From Agrilactobacillus fermenti (GTDB lineage Bacteria; Bacillota; Bacilli; Lactobacillales; Lactobacillaceae): 37,607 bases of DNA. How positions within the stretch are numbered: the stretch's first letter is position 1; each line of letters begins with the position of its first letter. The stretch covers positions 1 to 37,607 of the forward strand of contig NZ_JACGCJ010000028.1 of NCBI RefSeq assembly GCF_021030645.1. Direction: 5' to 3'. The notes under the pieces were generated by a model, which did no database searches, was not told where the DNA came from, and was given only the letters and a program-made list of their open reading frames with translations. Below, in pieces: positions 1 through 8,000 of this stretch. A program made the position numbers and the translations under genes.

Positions 1-123
1 GTAGATTGTTTGCGTAGCGATACCATATTCCTCGGCTAACGAATCGATCGAGTGACCAGATTGGTTGAGGTCAAGGATCATCTTCTTGAAATCTTCATCA
101 AATGTTTTTCTCTTTTTGGTCAT
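1..123 (-). CDS. IS3-family transposase OrfA, N-terminal part, cut by window edge
   Basis: Forty-one codons are visible from an ATG at 123-121, starting MTKKRKTFDEDFKKMIL and continuing into GHSIDSLAEEYGIATQTIY. This is the N-terminal helix-turn-helix (HTH_8 type) of IS3-family OrfA proteins, which binds the element's inverted repeats. In this family OrfA is followed by an integrase-like OrfB made by frameshifting; OrfB would lie to the left of the window. No strong ribosome binding site is seen in front of the ATG, which is usual for such elements. Whether the full transposase is intact cannot be told. Confidence 0.8.
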   Translation of the reverse strand, partial: MTKKRKTFDEDFKKMILDLNQSGHSIDSLAEEYGIATQTIY

Positions 124-172
124 TTTGGACACGTCCTATTCTTAGTAGTTAGATTCTACCAAACCGTGTCCA
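1..172 (-). mobile_element. End of an IS3-family insertion sequence (partial)
   Basis: The first 172 bases look like the upstream end of an insertion sequence read on the minus strand. They hold the start of an OrfA-type transposase (123 to 1) and, outside it, a terminal sequence that on the minus strand begins TGGACACGGTTTGGTAGAAT at 172. The heptamer GGACACG (127-133) is repeated inverted as CGTGTCC (165-171), so the leader can fold. The rest of the element lies outside the window, so neither the second inverted repeat nor a target duplication can be seen. The boundary at 172 is inferred from the TG-type terminus and from the open frame that resumes just beyond it. Confidence 0.7.
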
Positions 173-173
173 T

Positions 174-440
174 GAAATCATCCTAACATCAGTGATTGGC
201 CTGTTATTTTATGCGTGGCTAGCACCAGGGCTAGCGACTGCAACACAAATAAATTTGGTCGTATTTAGTGTCGTTTTTTTAGGCTTATATACATTTTTCA
301 CTGTCGCGGTTTCAAGTTTGGTTTATGGTTATCACAATGAGAAGCCATTAGCTAAGAATAAAAAAATTTTTCTCGGCTATATGTCTACAATCCTTGTGGT
401 GGTGTTGCTTGGTTCGATTTATATGATGAATCATAATTAA
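174..440 (+). pseudogene. C-terminal remnant of a multi-pass membrane protein cut by the IS
   Basis: An open frame runs from the IS border (174) to a TAA at 440. It encodes about 88 residues with three hydrophobic stretches (VIGLLFYAWLAPGLATA, LVVFSVVFLGLYTFFTVAV and YMSTILVVVLLGSIYMM) joined by a short basic loop (HNEKPLAKNKK). The first possible start inside it is a GTG at 192 without a ribosome binding site, and the frame stays open upstream of that through to the IS end. The simplest reading is a membrane protein gene whose 5' part was separated by the insertion. A hairpin with a T tract follows at 470-510. I do not recognise the family. Confidence 0.6.
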
Positions 441-465
441 AATTTAGACTTAAATTAAGCACAGA

Positions 466-510
466 AAAAGGCTAAAAACAAAGTATAAATTTTGTTTTTA
501 GCCACTTTTT
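466..510 (+). terminator. Rho-independent terminator / repeated hairpin unit
   Basis: GGCTAAAAACAAA (470-482) pairs with TTTGTTTTTAGCC (491-503) and is followed by a T tract (506-510). It ends the membrane-protein remnant and faces the small minus-strand gene at 551-748. The 3' arm and flank (TTTTGTTTTTAGCCACTT and so on) closely resemble those of the hairpin at 4733-4771. Confidence 0.75.
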
Positions 511-550
511 AATTACGGATAATTTTGGTTAAAACGTGTGCCACTTTTTG

Positions 551-748
551 TTAGTCACTTTTATTTTTGGTTTCTAACTGTACAAATTGGACGATAAATT
601 TGACGAGATAATACATTAGAATCAAACCTAAAATTACAAAGATTGTAATTCGAATAAGGTTGGTACTGAGAAATAACCAGATTAGTAAAAAGCCGAGTGC
701 AATAATGACGGTATCCAATGAATCCGATTGTTTTTGACGGCGCCGCAC
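551..748 (-). CDS. Small membrane protein of unknown function
   Basis: A 65-residue protein starts at a GTG (748-746) behind a strong AAGGAGGGG site, which makes this the real frame. It begins with a basic stretch (MRRRQKQ), then has two hydrophobic helices (about residues 13-30 and 31-52, IALGFLLIWLFLS and ITIFVILGLILMYYLV) and a charged, Lys/Asp-rich tail (QLETKNKSD). This suggests a small two-helix inner-membrane protein. It is monocistronic and lies between two plus-strand units. I do not recognise a family. Confidence 0.65.
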   Translation of the reverse strand: MRRRQKQSDSLDTVIIALGFLLIWLFLSTNLIRITIFVILGLILMYYLVKFIVQFVQLETKNKSD

Positions 749-1010
749 GATAACCCCTCCTTGTTTTGCAAGTCAAAGGTGCTTAAGCCAACATTAATCA
801 ATGAAAACCTGAGTATGTAGATCAGAAAGATAAGTAAAATACGTTTCTTAGATTACCAATTTATTAAAAATATGGCAAGTGTGTTACAAAAAATTTCATG
901 TTTTGGTCATAAAATAAATTAGTTTTGTTCACGTTTGTTCAGCTTGATTTCGGCTTGTATCGCTATTCAATAAATGGGTAAAATAAACGTAACATAGGAA
1001 GGTGATTAAG

Positions 1011-1982
1011 ATGCGTCTACTGGTAACAGGTGGCTCTGGTTTTATTGGCAGTAACTTTATTCATTGCCTTTTACAGAGACACCCTGATAATTTTATCGTC
1101 AATTTGGATAAAATAACTTATGCCGCTAACCCTAATTCACTGGCTGACGTGGCTAGTCAAGCGAATTATCGTTTTGTTCAAGGCGATATCTTGAACACAG
1201 CGTTGGTCACATATGTGATGCAGCAGTATAAGTTGGAGGCTATCATAAATTTTGCCGCGGAATCCCATGTGGATCGCAGTATTACGGATCCTGATATTTT
1301 TGTGCAAACAAACGTTTTAGGGACGCAGCATTTGTTAGATGTTGCCCTAAAAATGAAGGTCAATCGTTTTTTGCAAGTTTCTACAGATGAAGTTTATGGT
1401 GAACTAGGTGAAACGGGACAATTTACAGAAAGTAGTCCACTCCAACCGCATAGCCCCTATTCTGCTGCTAAAGCAGCTGCCGATTTATTAGTGCAGGCCT
1501 ATCATCGTACTTACCAGTTACCAACGAACATTACGCGTTGTTCCAATAATTACGGCCTTTATCAACATCCAGAAAAGCTGATTCCTAAATTTGTAACGCA
1601 TGCTCTGACAAAGCAACCGCTGCCACTTTATGGTAATGGGATTAATGTGCGCGATTGGATCCATGTTCAAGATCATTGTCGGGCACTTTATTTGGTTTTG
1701 ACACGAGGAAAGATCGGTGAAACTTATAATATTGGCAGTCATCATGAATTAACAAACCAAAAAATAGCCGAGCTCATTATACGTGAACTCGGCTTGAATT
1801 TAAACTTAATTAAATACGTGGCTGATCGGCCAGGGCATGACCAGCGCTATGCCATGGATCCAACTAAAATTGAGCATGAATTAGGTTGGCGACCACGAGT
1901 TGATTTCAAGCAAGGTTTAAAGCAAACGATTGCTTGGTATCAGAATCATTCAGAATGGTGGCAATATTTTGCAAAAGCGTAA
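1011..1982 (+). CDS. rfbB: dTDP-glucose 4,6-dehydratase (RmlB/RfbB type)
   Basis: This is an extended short-chain dehydrogenase that would convert dTDP-D-glucose to dTDP-4-keto-6-deoxyglucose, the second step of dTDP-rhamnose synthesis. Seen: the N-terminal NAD-binding motif GGSGFIGSN (residues 7-15), FAAESHVDRS, STDEVYGE (near 123-130, with the Asp-Glu pair that marks the dehydratases), and the catalytic YSAAK. The start at ATG 1011 is chosen because AGGAAGG (996-1002) stands 8 bases before it; a GTG at 1002 overlaps that site. The 323 residues are slightly short for the family. No rmlA, rmlC or rmlD is nearby, so the gene is an orphan in this window. GalE and other nucleotide-sugar epimerases are less likely given TDEVYG. 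Confidence 0.85.
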   Translation: MRLLVTGGSGFIGSNFIHCLLQRHPDNFIVNLDKITYAANPNSLADVASQANYRFVQGDILNTALVTYVMQQYKLEAIINFAAESHVDRSITDPDIFVQTNVLGTQHLLDVALKMKVNRFLQVSTDEVYGELGETGQFTESSPLQPHSPYSAAKAAADLLVQAYHRTYQLPTNITRCSNNYGLYQHPEKLIPKFVTHALTKQPLPLYGNGINVRDWIHVQDHCRALYLVLTRGKIGETYNIGSHHELTNQKIAELIIRELGLNLNLIKYVADRPGHDQRYAMDPTKIEHELGWRPRVDFKQGLKQTIAWYQNHSEWWQYFAKA

Positions 1983-2083
1983 CTATTTCAAGCATTGATG
2001 AATTGTGTCAGATAATCCTGTAATTGGTGGTTATCTGCTAATTAGATAAAGTTATTGCTTTTTGGAATACAGTTAAGGTTAAA

Positions 2084-2923
2084 TTATGCATTTAAAAAAT
2101 CGATCAAATGATGGCCATGGCCAACTTCAGCAATAGAGTGGGCGTCAGAGCCATAGATTAGCGGAATACCAAAGGATTGAGCTAGTTTAATTAATTCGGG
2201 ATAAGGATATACTTCATTACACCAAGGTTTATATAGACCAGATACATTGAAATCTAAAGCCCAATTCGCACGTTTCAACTGGTTGAAGAGCGTACGAACT
2301 TTGCGCATATTATGCTCATCAAAAACCAATGGCATCTGAAAATAATCTTGAAATTTTTTGATCAAGGTCATGTGTCCAAGACGTTTAGGTGCGTGGGGAC
2401 CTAAATCTGTCGCAACAGCCTGTTGTAAAGCATCTAAATAGTGACCATAGATTGATTGCGCATCGGCTGTTTCTCGCCGAAAACCGGCTTGAAATTCAGT
2501 AGGGGTGTAATCAACACCATAAAATTTGGCATTTGTGCCCTTCATGAAATGAACTGATAAGATACCATCATTTAGTTCGGTACCATATTCTTCAAGAAAA
2601 TCACGGGTCCAGTCGATATGAGTCGGCAAAAAATCAAATTCAAAACCCAAGTTGATCTTTAAATCGTGCCGGTATTTATGTTGTAAGCTGTGTATTTTTT
2701 GTAAATAGGCAGGGAGATCGGTTAGAGCCATCGCCCCAGTATCAAAGGTATCTAGCGCCCCACCCAGTTCTGCACGAAAATCAGGTGGCAACGGCGCGTG
2801 TTCCGTCACAGAGTAAGACTTAAAACCGAGTTTGATAGCCTTTCGGATCATCAGTTCGACGTCATCGCCACTACCATGTTGGCAAAACTCAGTATGTGTG
2901 TGACCATCTTGGTTAGGTATCAT
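2084..2923 (-). CDS. hisK: Histidinol-phosphatase, PHP family
   Basis: This 279-residue PHP-domain metallo-phosphatase most resembles HisK/HisJ enzymes, which hydrolyse L-histidinol phosphate in histidine synthesis. The first metal motif, DGHTHTEFCQHG, is at residues 6-17; VTEHAPLP (near 39-46), GFEFDF, SVHFMKG and a C-terminal GSDAHS supply the other ligands typical of the PHP fold. It starts 10 bases after the stop of the permease at 2934, so the two share the T-box-led transcript from 4577. No other his biosynthesis gene is in the window. If the leader reads His, as I infer, the pairing of a transporter with this enzyme fits histidine or histidinol supply. PHP proteins are diverse, so the exact substrate is inferred. 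Confidence 0.8.
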   Translation of the reverse strand: MIPNQDGHTHTEFCQHGSGDDVELMIRKAIKLGFKSYSVTEHAPLPPDFRAELGGALDTFDTGAMALTDLPAYLQKIHSLQHKYRHDLKINLGFEFDFLPTHIDWTRDFLEEYGTELNDGILSVHFMKGTNAKFYGVDYTPTEFQAGFRRETADAQSIYGHYLDALQQAVATDLGPHAPKRLGHMTLIKKFQDYFQMPLVFDEHNMRKVRTLFNQLKRANWALDFNVSGLYKPWCNEVYPYPELIKLAQSFGIPLIYGSDAHSIAEVGHGHHLIDFLNA

Positions 2924-2933
2924 TTGAACACCC

Positions 2934-4325
2934 CTATTCTAACGGCTTATTTTTGACAGTTTGAGCATCAGATTTGCGATAAATACTTTGATAAATGACG
3001 AACATCAGTAAAAATACAATAATTGAAATACTCATCGCAAGGCGTGTGTCAGGATTGAATAGTAAAAAGACTAATATTCCAATAAAGAATAGCAGACTTA
3101 AATAATCACTAAATGGATAAAGGGGCATGGTAAAGTTAGCGACGCCTTTAGGATTTTTTTGCCGATATTTTAAATGGCACCAAAGTAGAATGAGCCACAC
3201 TAAAACAAAATTAATGGTTGAGACACTGGAGATTAATGTAAAGATACTGGCAGGCATCAGGTAGTTCAAAACAACGATCACTAACAGGATCAATGTCGAA
3301 ACATTTAAAGAAAAGTTTGGCACGCCATTTTTACCGAGTTGGGTAAATTTTGATGAAGCGTTACCACCTTGTCCTAATGCGTGTAAGGTGCGGCTCGTAC
3401 TAAACAAACAACTATTGGTGGCGGACATTGCTGCTGTTAGAACAACAAAGTTCAAAATTGCGGCGGCACCAGGCACACCAATACCGGCAAAGACTTGGAC
3501 AAAGGGGCTGGCAGAAGTTGTGATCTTATGCCAAGGATAGACGCTCATGATAGCAATCATTGAACCAACATAGAATAAACCAATTCGAATTGGCAAACTA
3601 TTGATGGCTTTAGGCAAATTTTCGGCAGGATTGTCTGTTTCGCCAGCAGTTAAACCCACCATCTCAATCCCAACAAAGGCAAAAACAACCATTTGAAAAG
3701 ACATGAGAAAGCCATAGCTGCCTTTGGGGAAAATACCACCATGATTAACTAAATTACTGAAACTAGCAGGGGAACCACTGACCCGGACGTGGCAAATAGC
3801 TAGGATAAAACCGACGGCCACCAGTAAAATAATCGCGATAACTTTAATCAAAGAAAACCAAGATTCCATTTCCCCAAATAACCGGACATTGACCATATTG
3901 GCTGCAAACAAGAATAGCAAGATGACTAAAGGAGCCACCCATTGAGGCAAATTTGGCAACCAATATTTAATGTAAATGCCAGTTGCTGTCAAGTCAGCCA
4001 TGGCTAAACTGATCCAACAGAACCAGTAAGTCCAACCGGTAACAAATTCAAAGCGATCGCCTAAGTAGGTTTTTACAAAATCAAGAAATGAATGTTTGTC
4101 AGTATCAGATAGCAGTAATTCACCAATAGCACGCATCATAAAGAAACAAAAGATGCCCACAATCAAATAAGAAAGGATGATTGAGGGTCCAGAAGTATGG
4201 ATGGCACTACCAGAGCCCAAGAACAAACCAGTACCAATCGCACCACCAATAGCAATCATCTGAATATGGCGGCTTTGCAAGGAACGGGACAAGGTAGGTC
4301 GAACGGATGCTTGTTTTTGAGACAT
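2934..4325 (-). CDS. APC-superfamily amino-acid permease (AAT type), likely histidine
   Basis: A 463-residue, 12-helix permease of the amino acid/polyamine/organocation superfamily. The N-terminal signature RHIQMIAIGGAIGTGLFLGSG (written in part) and the GPSIILSYLIVG that follows are typical of AAT transporters such as LysP, RocE and AnsP. FVGIEMVGLTAGE and a late SATNSCLFSTSRTLHALG are also family features. The ORF starts with ATG at 4325; a T-box leader and promoter lie directly upstream and hisK directly downstream. T-box control means transcription rises when one uncharged tRNA accumulates, so this permease should import that amino acid. My leader fold puts CAU in the specifier position, which suggests histidine. 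Substrate cannot be read from the protein alone. Confidence 0.8.
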   Translation of the reverse strand: MSQKQASVRPTLSRSLQSRHIQMIAIGGAIGTGLFLGSGSAIHTSGPSIILSYLIVGIFCFFMMRAIGELLLSDTDKHSFLDFVKTYLGDRFEFVTGWTYWFCWISLAMADLTATGIYIKYWLPNLPQWVAPLVILLFLFAANMVNVRLFGEMESWFSLIKVIAIILLVAVGFILAICHVRVSGSPASFSNLVNHGGIFPKGSYGFLMSFQMVVFAFVGIEMVGLTAGETDNPAENLPKAINSLPIRIGLFYVGSMIAIMSVYPWHKITTSASPFVQVFAGIGVPGAAAILNFVVLTAAMSATNSCLFSTSRTLHALGQGGNASSKFTQLGKNGVPNFSLNVSTLILLVIVVLNYLMPASIFTLISSVSTINFVLVWLILLWCHLKYRQKNPKGVANFTMPLYPFSDYLSLLFFIGILVFLLFNPDTRLAMSISIIVFLLMFVIYQSIYRKSDAQTVKNKPLE

Positions 4326-4397
4326 ATTGTTTGCTCCTAAGGTTTAATTTCTAATACATGACAAGTGATTTATACGGCAAACGGCCAATAATGAACG

Positions 4398-4577
4398 AAA
4401 AAAAGCCCCTAGTACATTCCTGATGTACTAGGGGCGAATAGTAATTCGCGGTTCCACCCAAGTTTTACGAAAGTGATCGTATCTTTGATAGTTGCTAAAG
4501 GTAACCAACCTAAAATGAAACGCCATAAACCATACCGACTTTCAGCAAACGTCGGCTCTCTGCCATGAAATTAGATG
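4398..4577 (-). promoter_or_regulatory. T-box riboswitch leader, inferred specifier CAU (His)
   Basis: The minus strand carries the invariant T-box TGGGTGGAACCGCG (4460-4447). After it come an antiterminator partner and a strong terminator: GCCCCTAGTACAT (4435-4423), a 5-base loop, ATGTACTAGGGGC (4417-4405) and seven Ts (4404-4398). Upstream, AGAGAGCC and TTGCTGAAA form the tip of stem I. I pair AUCUAA (4576-4571) with UUAGGU and UCAUGG with UUAUGG; this leaves an internal loop CGUUUCAUU. Aligned to the B. subtilis glyQS specifier loop (CGAAAGGCAU), the codon is CAU at 4517-4515. The T-box identity is certain; the specifier is inferred from a hand fold. Confidence 0.93.
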
Positions 4578-4583
4578 ACTTTC

Positions 4584-4612
4584 ACTTTAAAACATCCAGA
4601 CAAAAAAGTCAA
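4584..4612 (-). promoter_or_regulatory. Promoter of the T-box permease-hisK unit
   Basis: On the minus strand TTGACT (4612-4607), a 17-base spacer and TAAAGT (4589-4584) make a near-consensus sigma-A promoter. The start would fall near 4577, just before the 5' strand of T-box stem I, which supports both calls. Confidence 0.75.
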
Positions 4613-4732
4613 CTAGTAAAATTAAAAAATGATGAGTTATCTTAGTTTGGTGTTGCTAGATTTAATGGTTCATACATGGTTTCAATTGACAATTCAGTTG
4701 AATTGGCACATACACAGCTAAAAATAGTGGAA

Positions 4733-4771
4733 AGTGGCTGAGACAAAACTAACGTTTTTGTTTTCAGCCAC
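4733..4771. repeat. Repeated terminator-like hairpin
   Basis: AGTGGCTGAgACAAAA and TTTTGTTTTCAGCCACT form a long hairpin around a TAACG loop. Its 3' arm and flank match the hairpin at 470-510 almost base for base (TTTTGTTTT, one change, AGCCACTT, one change, TTAATTA). The loop also resembles that of the hairpin at 19067-19108. It lies in the gap between the divergent permease and gltB units, where it ends no obvious gene. Confidence 0.6.
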
Positions 4772-5032
4772 TTGTTAATTAAGAATATTCATTACTTAAA
4801 CGTATGCTAAAAAGGAATTTCCTCACCTAAAGACGAATCACTCAAATGGAAAATCCCACCATTTATCGTGATTTTTGTTAGTGCTCGGCCACTGACTGCC
4901 TTTTAGCTCATTCGCCATAGGGAATTCCCTAATAGTTTAAATAAACAGCCTTAAAAATTAGAAAAAGGATTGAATAATTAAAAAACAATGAGTATTATTA
5001 TCTTTAATCATAATTTAAAGTGGGTGAACATT
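4772..5032 (+). promoter_or_regulatory. gltB leader with two related palindromes
   Basis: This non-coding stretch holds AGGAATTTCCT (4813-4823) and AGGGAATTCCCT (4919-4930), two palindromes of similar sequence about 105 bases apart. Both lie upstream of gltB and are possible binding sites for a regulator of glutamate synthase. I do not see a near-consensus promoter. No convincing ORF is present. Confidence 0.4.
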
Positions 5033-8000
5033 ATGCATGAAAGTGATCAGTTACTATATGATCCACGCTACGAGCACGATGCTTGTGGTATGGGCTTTAT
5101 CACACAGATGGATGGTCAAAAAAGCCATGATCTGATTGAAAAAGCTTTAACTATGCTGCATCGTATGAATCATCGTGGCGGTACAGGTGCTGAGCCTGAT
5201 ACTGGCGATGGTGCCGGTATCTTACTTCAAGTTCCCGATGAATTTTTTAGAAAAGAAGCACAAACGTTAACAATAGATTTACCATCGCTGGGTGATTATG
5301 CGGTTGGCCAGTTTTTTATGCCTAAACCAACAACTGAGCGCGATGCCGTCATTGCCTCAGCAACTGAAGAAATTGAAAATAGAGGTTTTCATGTTTTAGG
5401 ACATCGCTTGGTCCCATTCGTTTATGATGCTTGTGGTCCGACAGCACAGCAGACAATGCCAAGTTTTGTTCAATTTTTCATTGCTCGACCGAATGACGTG
5501 GCTCGAGGACGACAGTTTGAGGACAGTTTATATGAACTCCGCCGTCATTTAGAAAAAAATTTTTCAGCTGCGACTGAACTAAGTATTGCTTCTTTGTCTA
5601 GTCGAACGATCGTTTACAAAGGTATGCTGCATGCTTATCAGGTTGGTCTTTTCTATCCTGATTTGCACGATGAAACTATGACTTCTGCCATTTGCTTAGT
5701 ACATTCACGATTTTCCACTAATACTTTTCCAAGTTGGGATCGAGCCCAGCCTTATCGTTATTTAGCTCATAATGGTGAAATCAATACCCTCAAGGGTGCT
5801 GAAAATTGGATGACTGCGCATAATATTGAAATCTATAATGAAGAGAACTCTGATTCTGCCAAATTAGAGAATTGCATGGAATACCTTTATCATCATGGTC
5901 GAGATATTCCTGAAGCTTTATTGATGATGGTGCCTGAAGCTTGGTCTAAAGCTAAAACAATGGACCCAAAGCAACGGGCCTTTGATGAATACAATGAAAG
6001 TTTTATGTCACCTTGGGATGGGCCAGCTGCACTTTGTTTCACTGACGGTGTCCAAGTTGGTGCTGCCTTAGATCGTAACGGGTTGCGACCTTCTCGTTAT
6101 TTGATGACTAAGAGCGGTCTATTTGTGGTTGCTTCTGAATCTGGTGTTGTAGATATCATGCCTGAAGATGTGGTCAAAAAGGGTATTCTTGGTCCGGCTG
6201 AAATGATTTTGGTGGATACTAATACGGGCACTTTTTTAGACACGCAAGCAATTAAAGCTAAGTATGCCAATCAGTATCCATTTGAACAATGGCTCAAAGA
6301 CAATCAGATCGATTTGCAGCAACTACCCATAGCAACACAGCTAAAACCCATGAGTAAGACGGCTGTTCAAACGATGTGGCGCCGGAATGGTTACACGGAA
6401 GATATCATTCAAGATGCGATCATCCCAATGGCTACTAAGGGTGAAGAGCCAATTATCTCAATGGGGTTTGATTCACCATTGGCAGTTTTAAGCAAACGCT
6501 CGCAATCATTATTTACTTATTTCAAGCAACAATTTGCACAAGTGACGAATCCACCAATTGATGCTATTCGAGAAGATTACTTTATTGGTACAGAAATGTT
6601 TTTGGGTCAGGATAAAGATATTACCCGTAATATTCCAGAGAATGCCCGCAAAATTAAATTGGCTGAGCCAATTCTAGATGATGATCAATTTGCAAAATTG
6701 ACGCATATTACTAAAGAAGATTTTAAAGCGGCAACAGTCAGTTTGGGCTATGCCAGTCAGGAACCGACAACACATAGTTTGGAACATGCTTTAGACGATA
6801 TGTTTCGCCAAGCCGAATATGAAATTGATCATGGCGCGGCTTTGTTAATTTTATCTGATCAGGGCATTGATGAATCGCAATTGGTCATTCCCACATTACT
6901 GGCCACCGCGGGCTTAAATCATTATTTGGTAGAAAAAGGTAAGCGTGGTTTGGCTTCAATCATTGTAGCCAGTGCAGAACCTTGCGAGATTCATCATTAT
7001 GCGACTTTGCTTGGTTATGGTGCTTCAGCAATTTATCCTTACGGTGCCTATGAAACTTTAAGATATTACGAGATGGCTGCCGCAATTCCTAAATACATCA
7101 AAGGATGTGTCAAAGGCATCATTAAAATTATGAGTCGCATGGGGATTTCTACCATAAATGGCTATCAAGGCGCTCAATTGTTTGAAGCCATTGGGTTATC
7201 TTCAAAAGTTGTCAATACTTATTTTCCTGGGACCCCAAGCCGTATCGAAGGTATCGATCTAATGACGATTGAACAAGAATACTATCAGCGTTATGAAAAG
7301 GCGTATGGCCCCGATCAAAAGGACCCACTTGCTTCTGGTGGCAGTTTCAAATATCGGACCACGGGAGAACATCACTTATTCAATCCAATTTCACTATTTA
7401 AATTTCAAGATGCTGTGCGAACAGGAAACTACAAGTTATTTAAAGAATACACAGCTGAGATGGATGCTGAAGCCCTTAAAACACCGACAACATTACGTTC
7501 AGTTTGGCATTTGAAGCCTAGTGAAACACCAGTGGCGCTTGCAGAGGTCGAACCAGTTTCAGAAATCGTGAAGCGTTTTAAGTCTGGAGCGATGAGTTAT
7601 GGCGCCATTTCTGAAGAAGCTCATGAAACGATTGCTCAAGCCATGAACGAAATTGGTGGTAAGAGTAATTGTGGTGAAGGTGGCGAAAATCGGAATCGGT
7701 TCAAATTACAAGCAGATGGCCGCAATCTTAATAGTAAAATCAAACAAGTTGCTTCGGCACGATTTGGTGTCAATGCCGAGTACCTTATGAGTGCGGAAGA
7801 AATTCAAATCAAGATGGCACAAGGGGCAAAGCCGGGTGAAGGGGGCCAATTAGCAGCCAGTAAAAATTACCCGTGGGTTGCTGAATGTCGTGGGGCCACA
7901 CCAGGTGTACGGTTGATTTCACCACCACCACATCATGATATTTACTCCATCGAAGATCTTAAACAGCTGATCTATGACCTTAAACAAATCAATCCCTATG

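Noticed and set aside
1011-1982. UDP-glucose 4-epimerase (GalE).
   Set aside because: The STDEVYGE motif with Asp-Glu before Tyr-Gly marks dTDP-glucose dehydratases.
2009-2049. Short hairpins after rfbB (CAGATAA/TTATCTG and TTATCT/AGATAA).
   Set aside because: Weak AT-rich stems with only a loose T tract; not enough for a terminator call.
4398-4577. The T-box leader lies in the gap before gltB and could be thought to control it.
   Set aside because: The T-box motif, terminator T tract and promoter all read on the minus strand, towards the permease.
4888-4910. TGACTGCCTTTTAGC occurs both in the gltB leader and in the hsp20 leader (near 18532).
   Set aside because: A 15-base exact match is expected roughly once by chance in a window of this size, and the flanks do not match.
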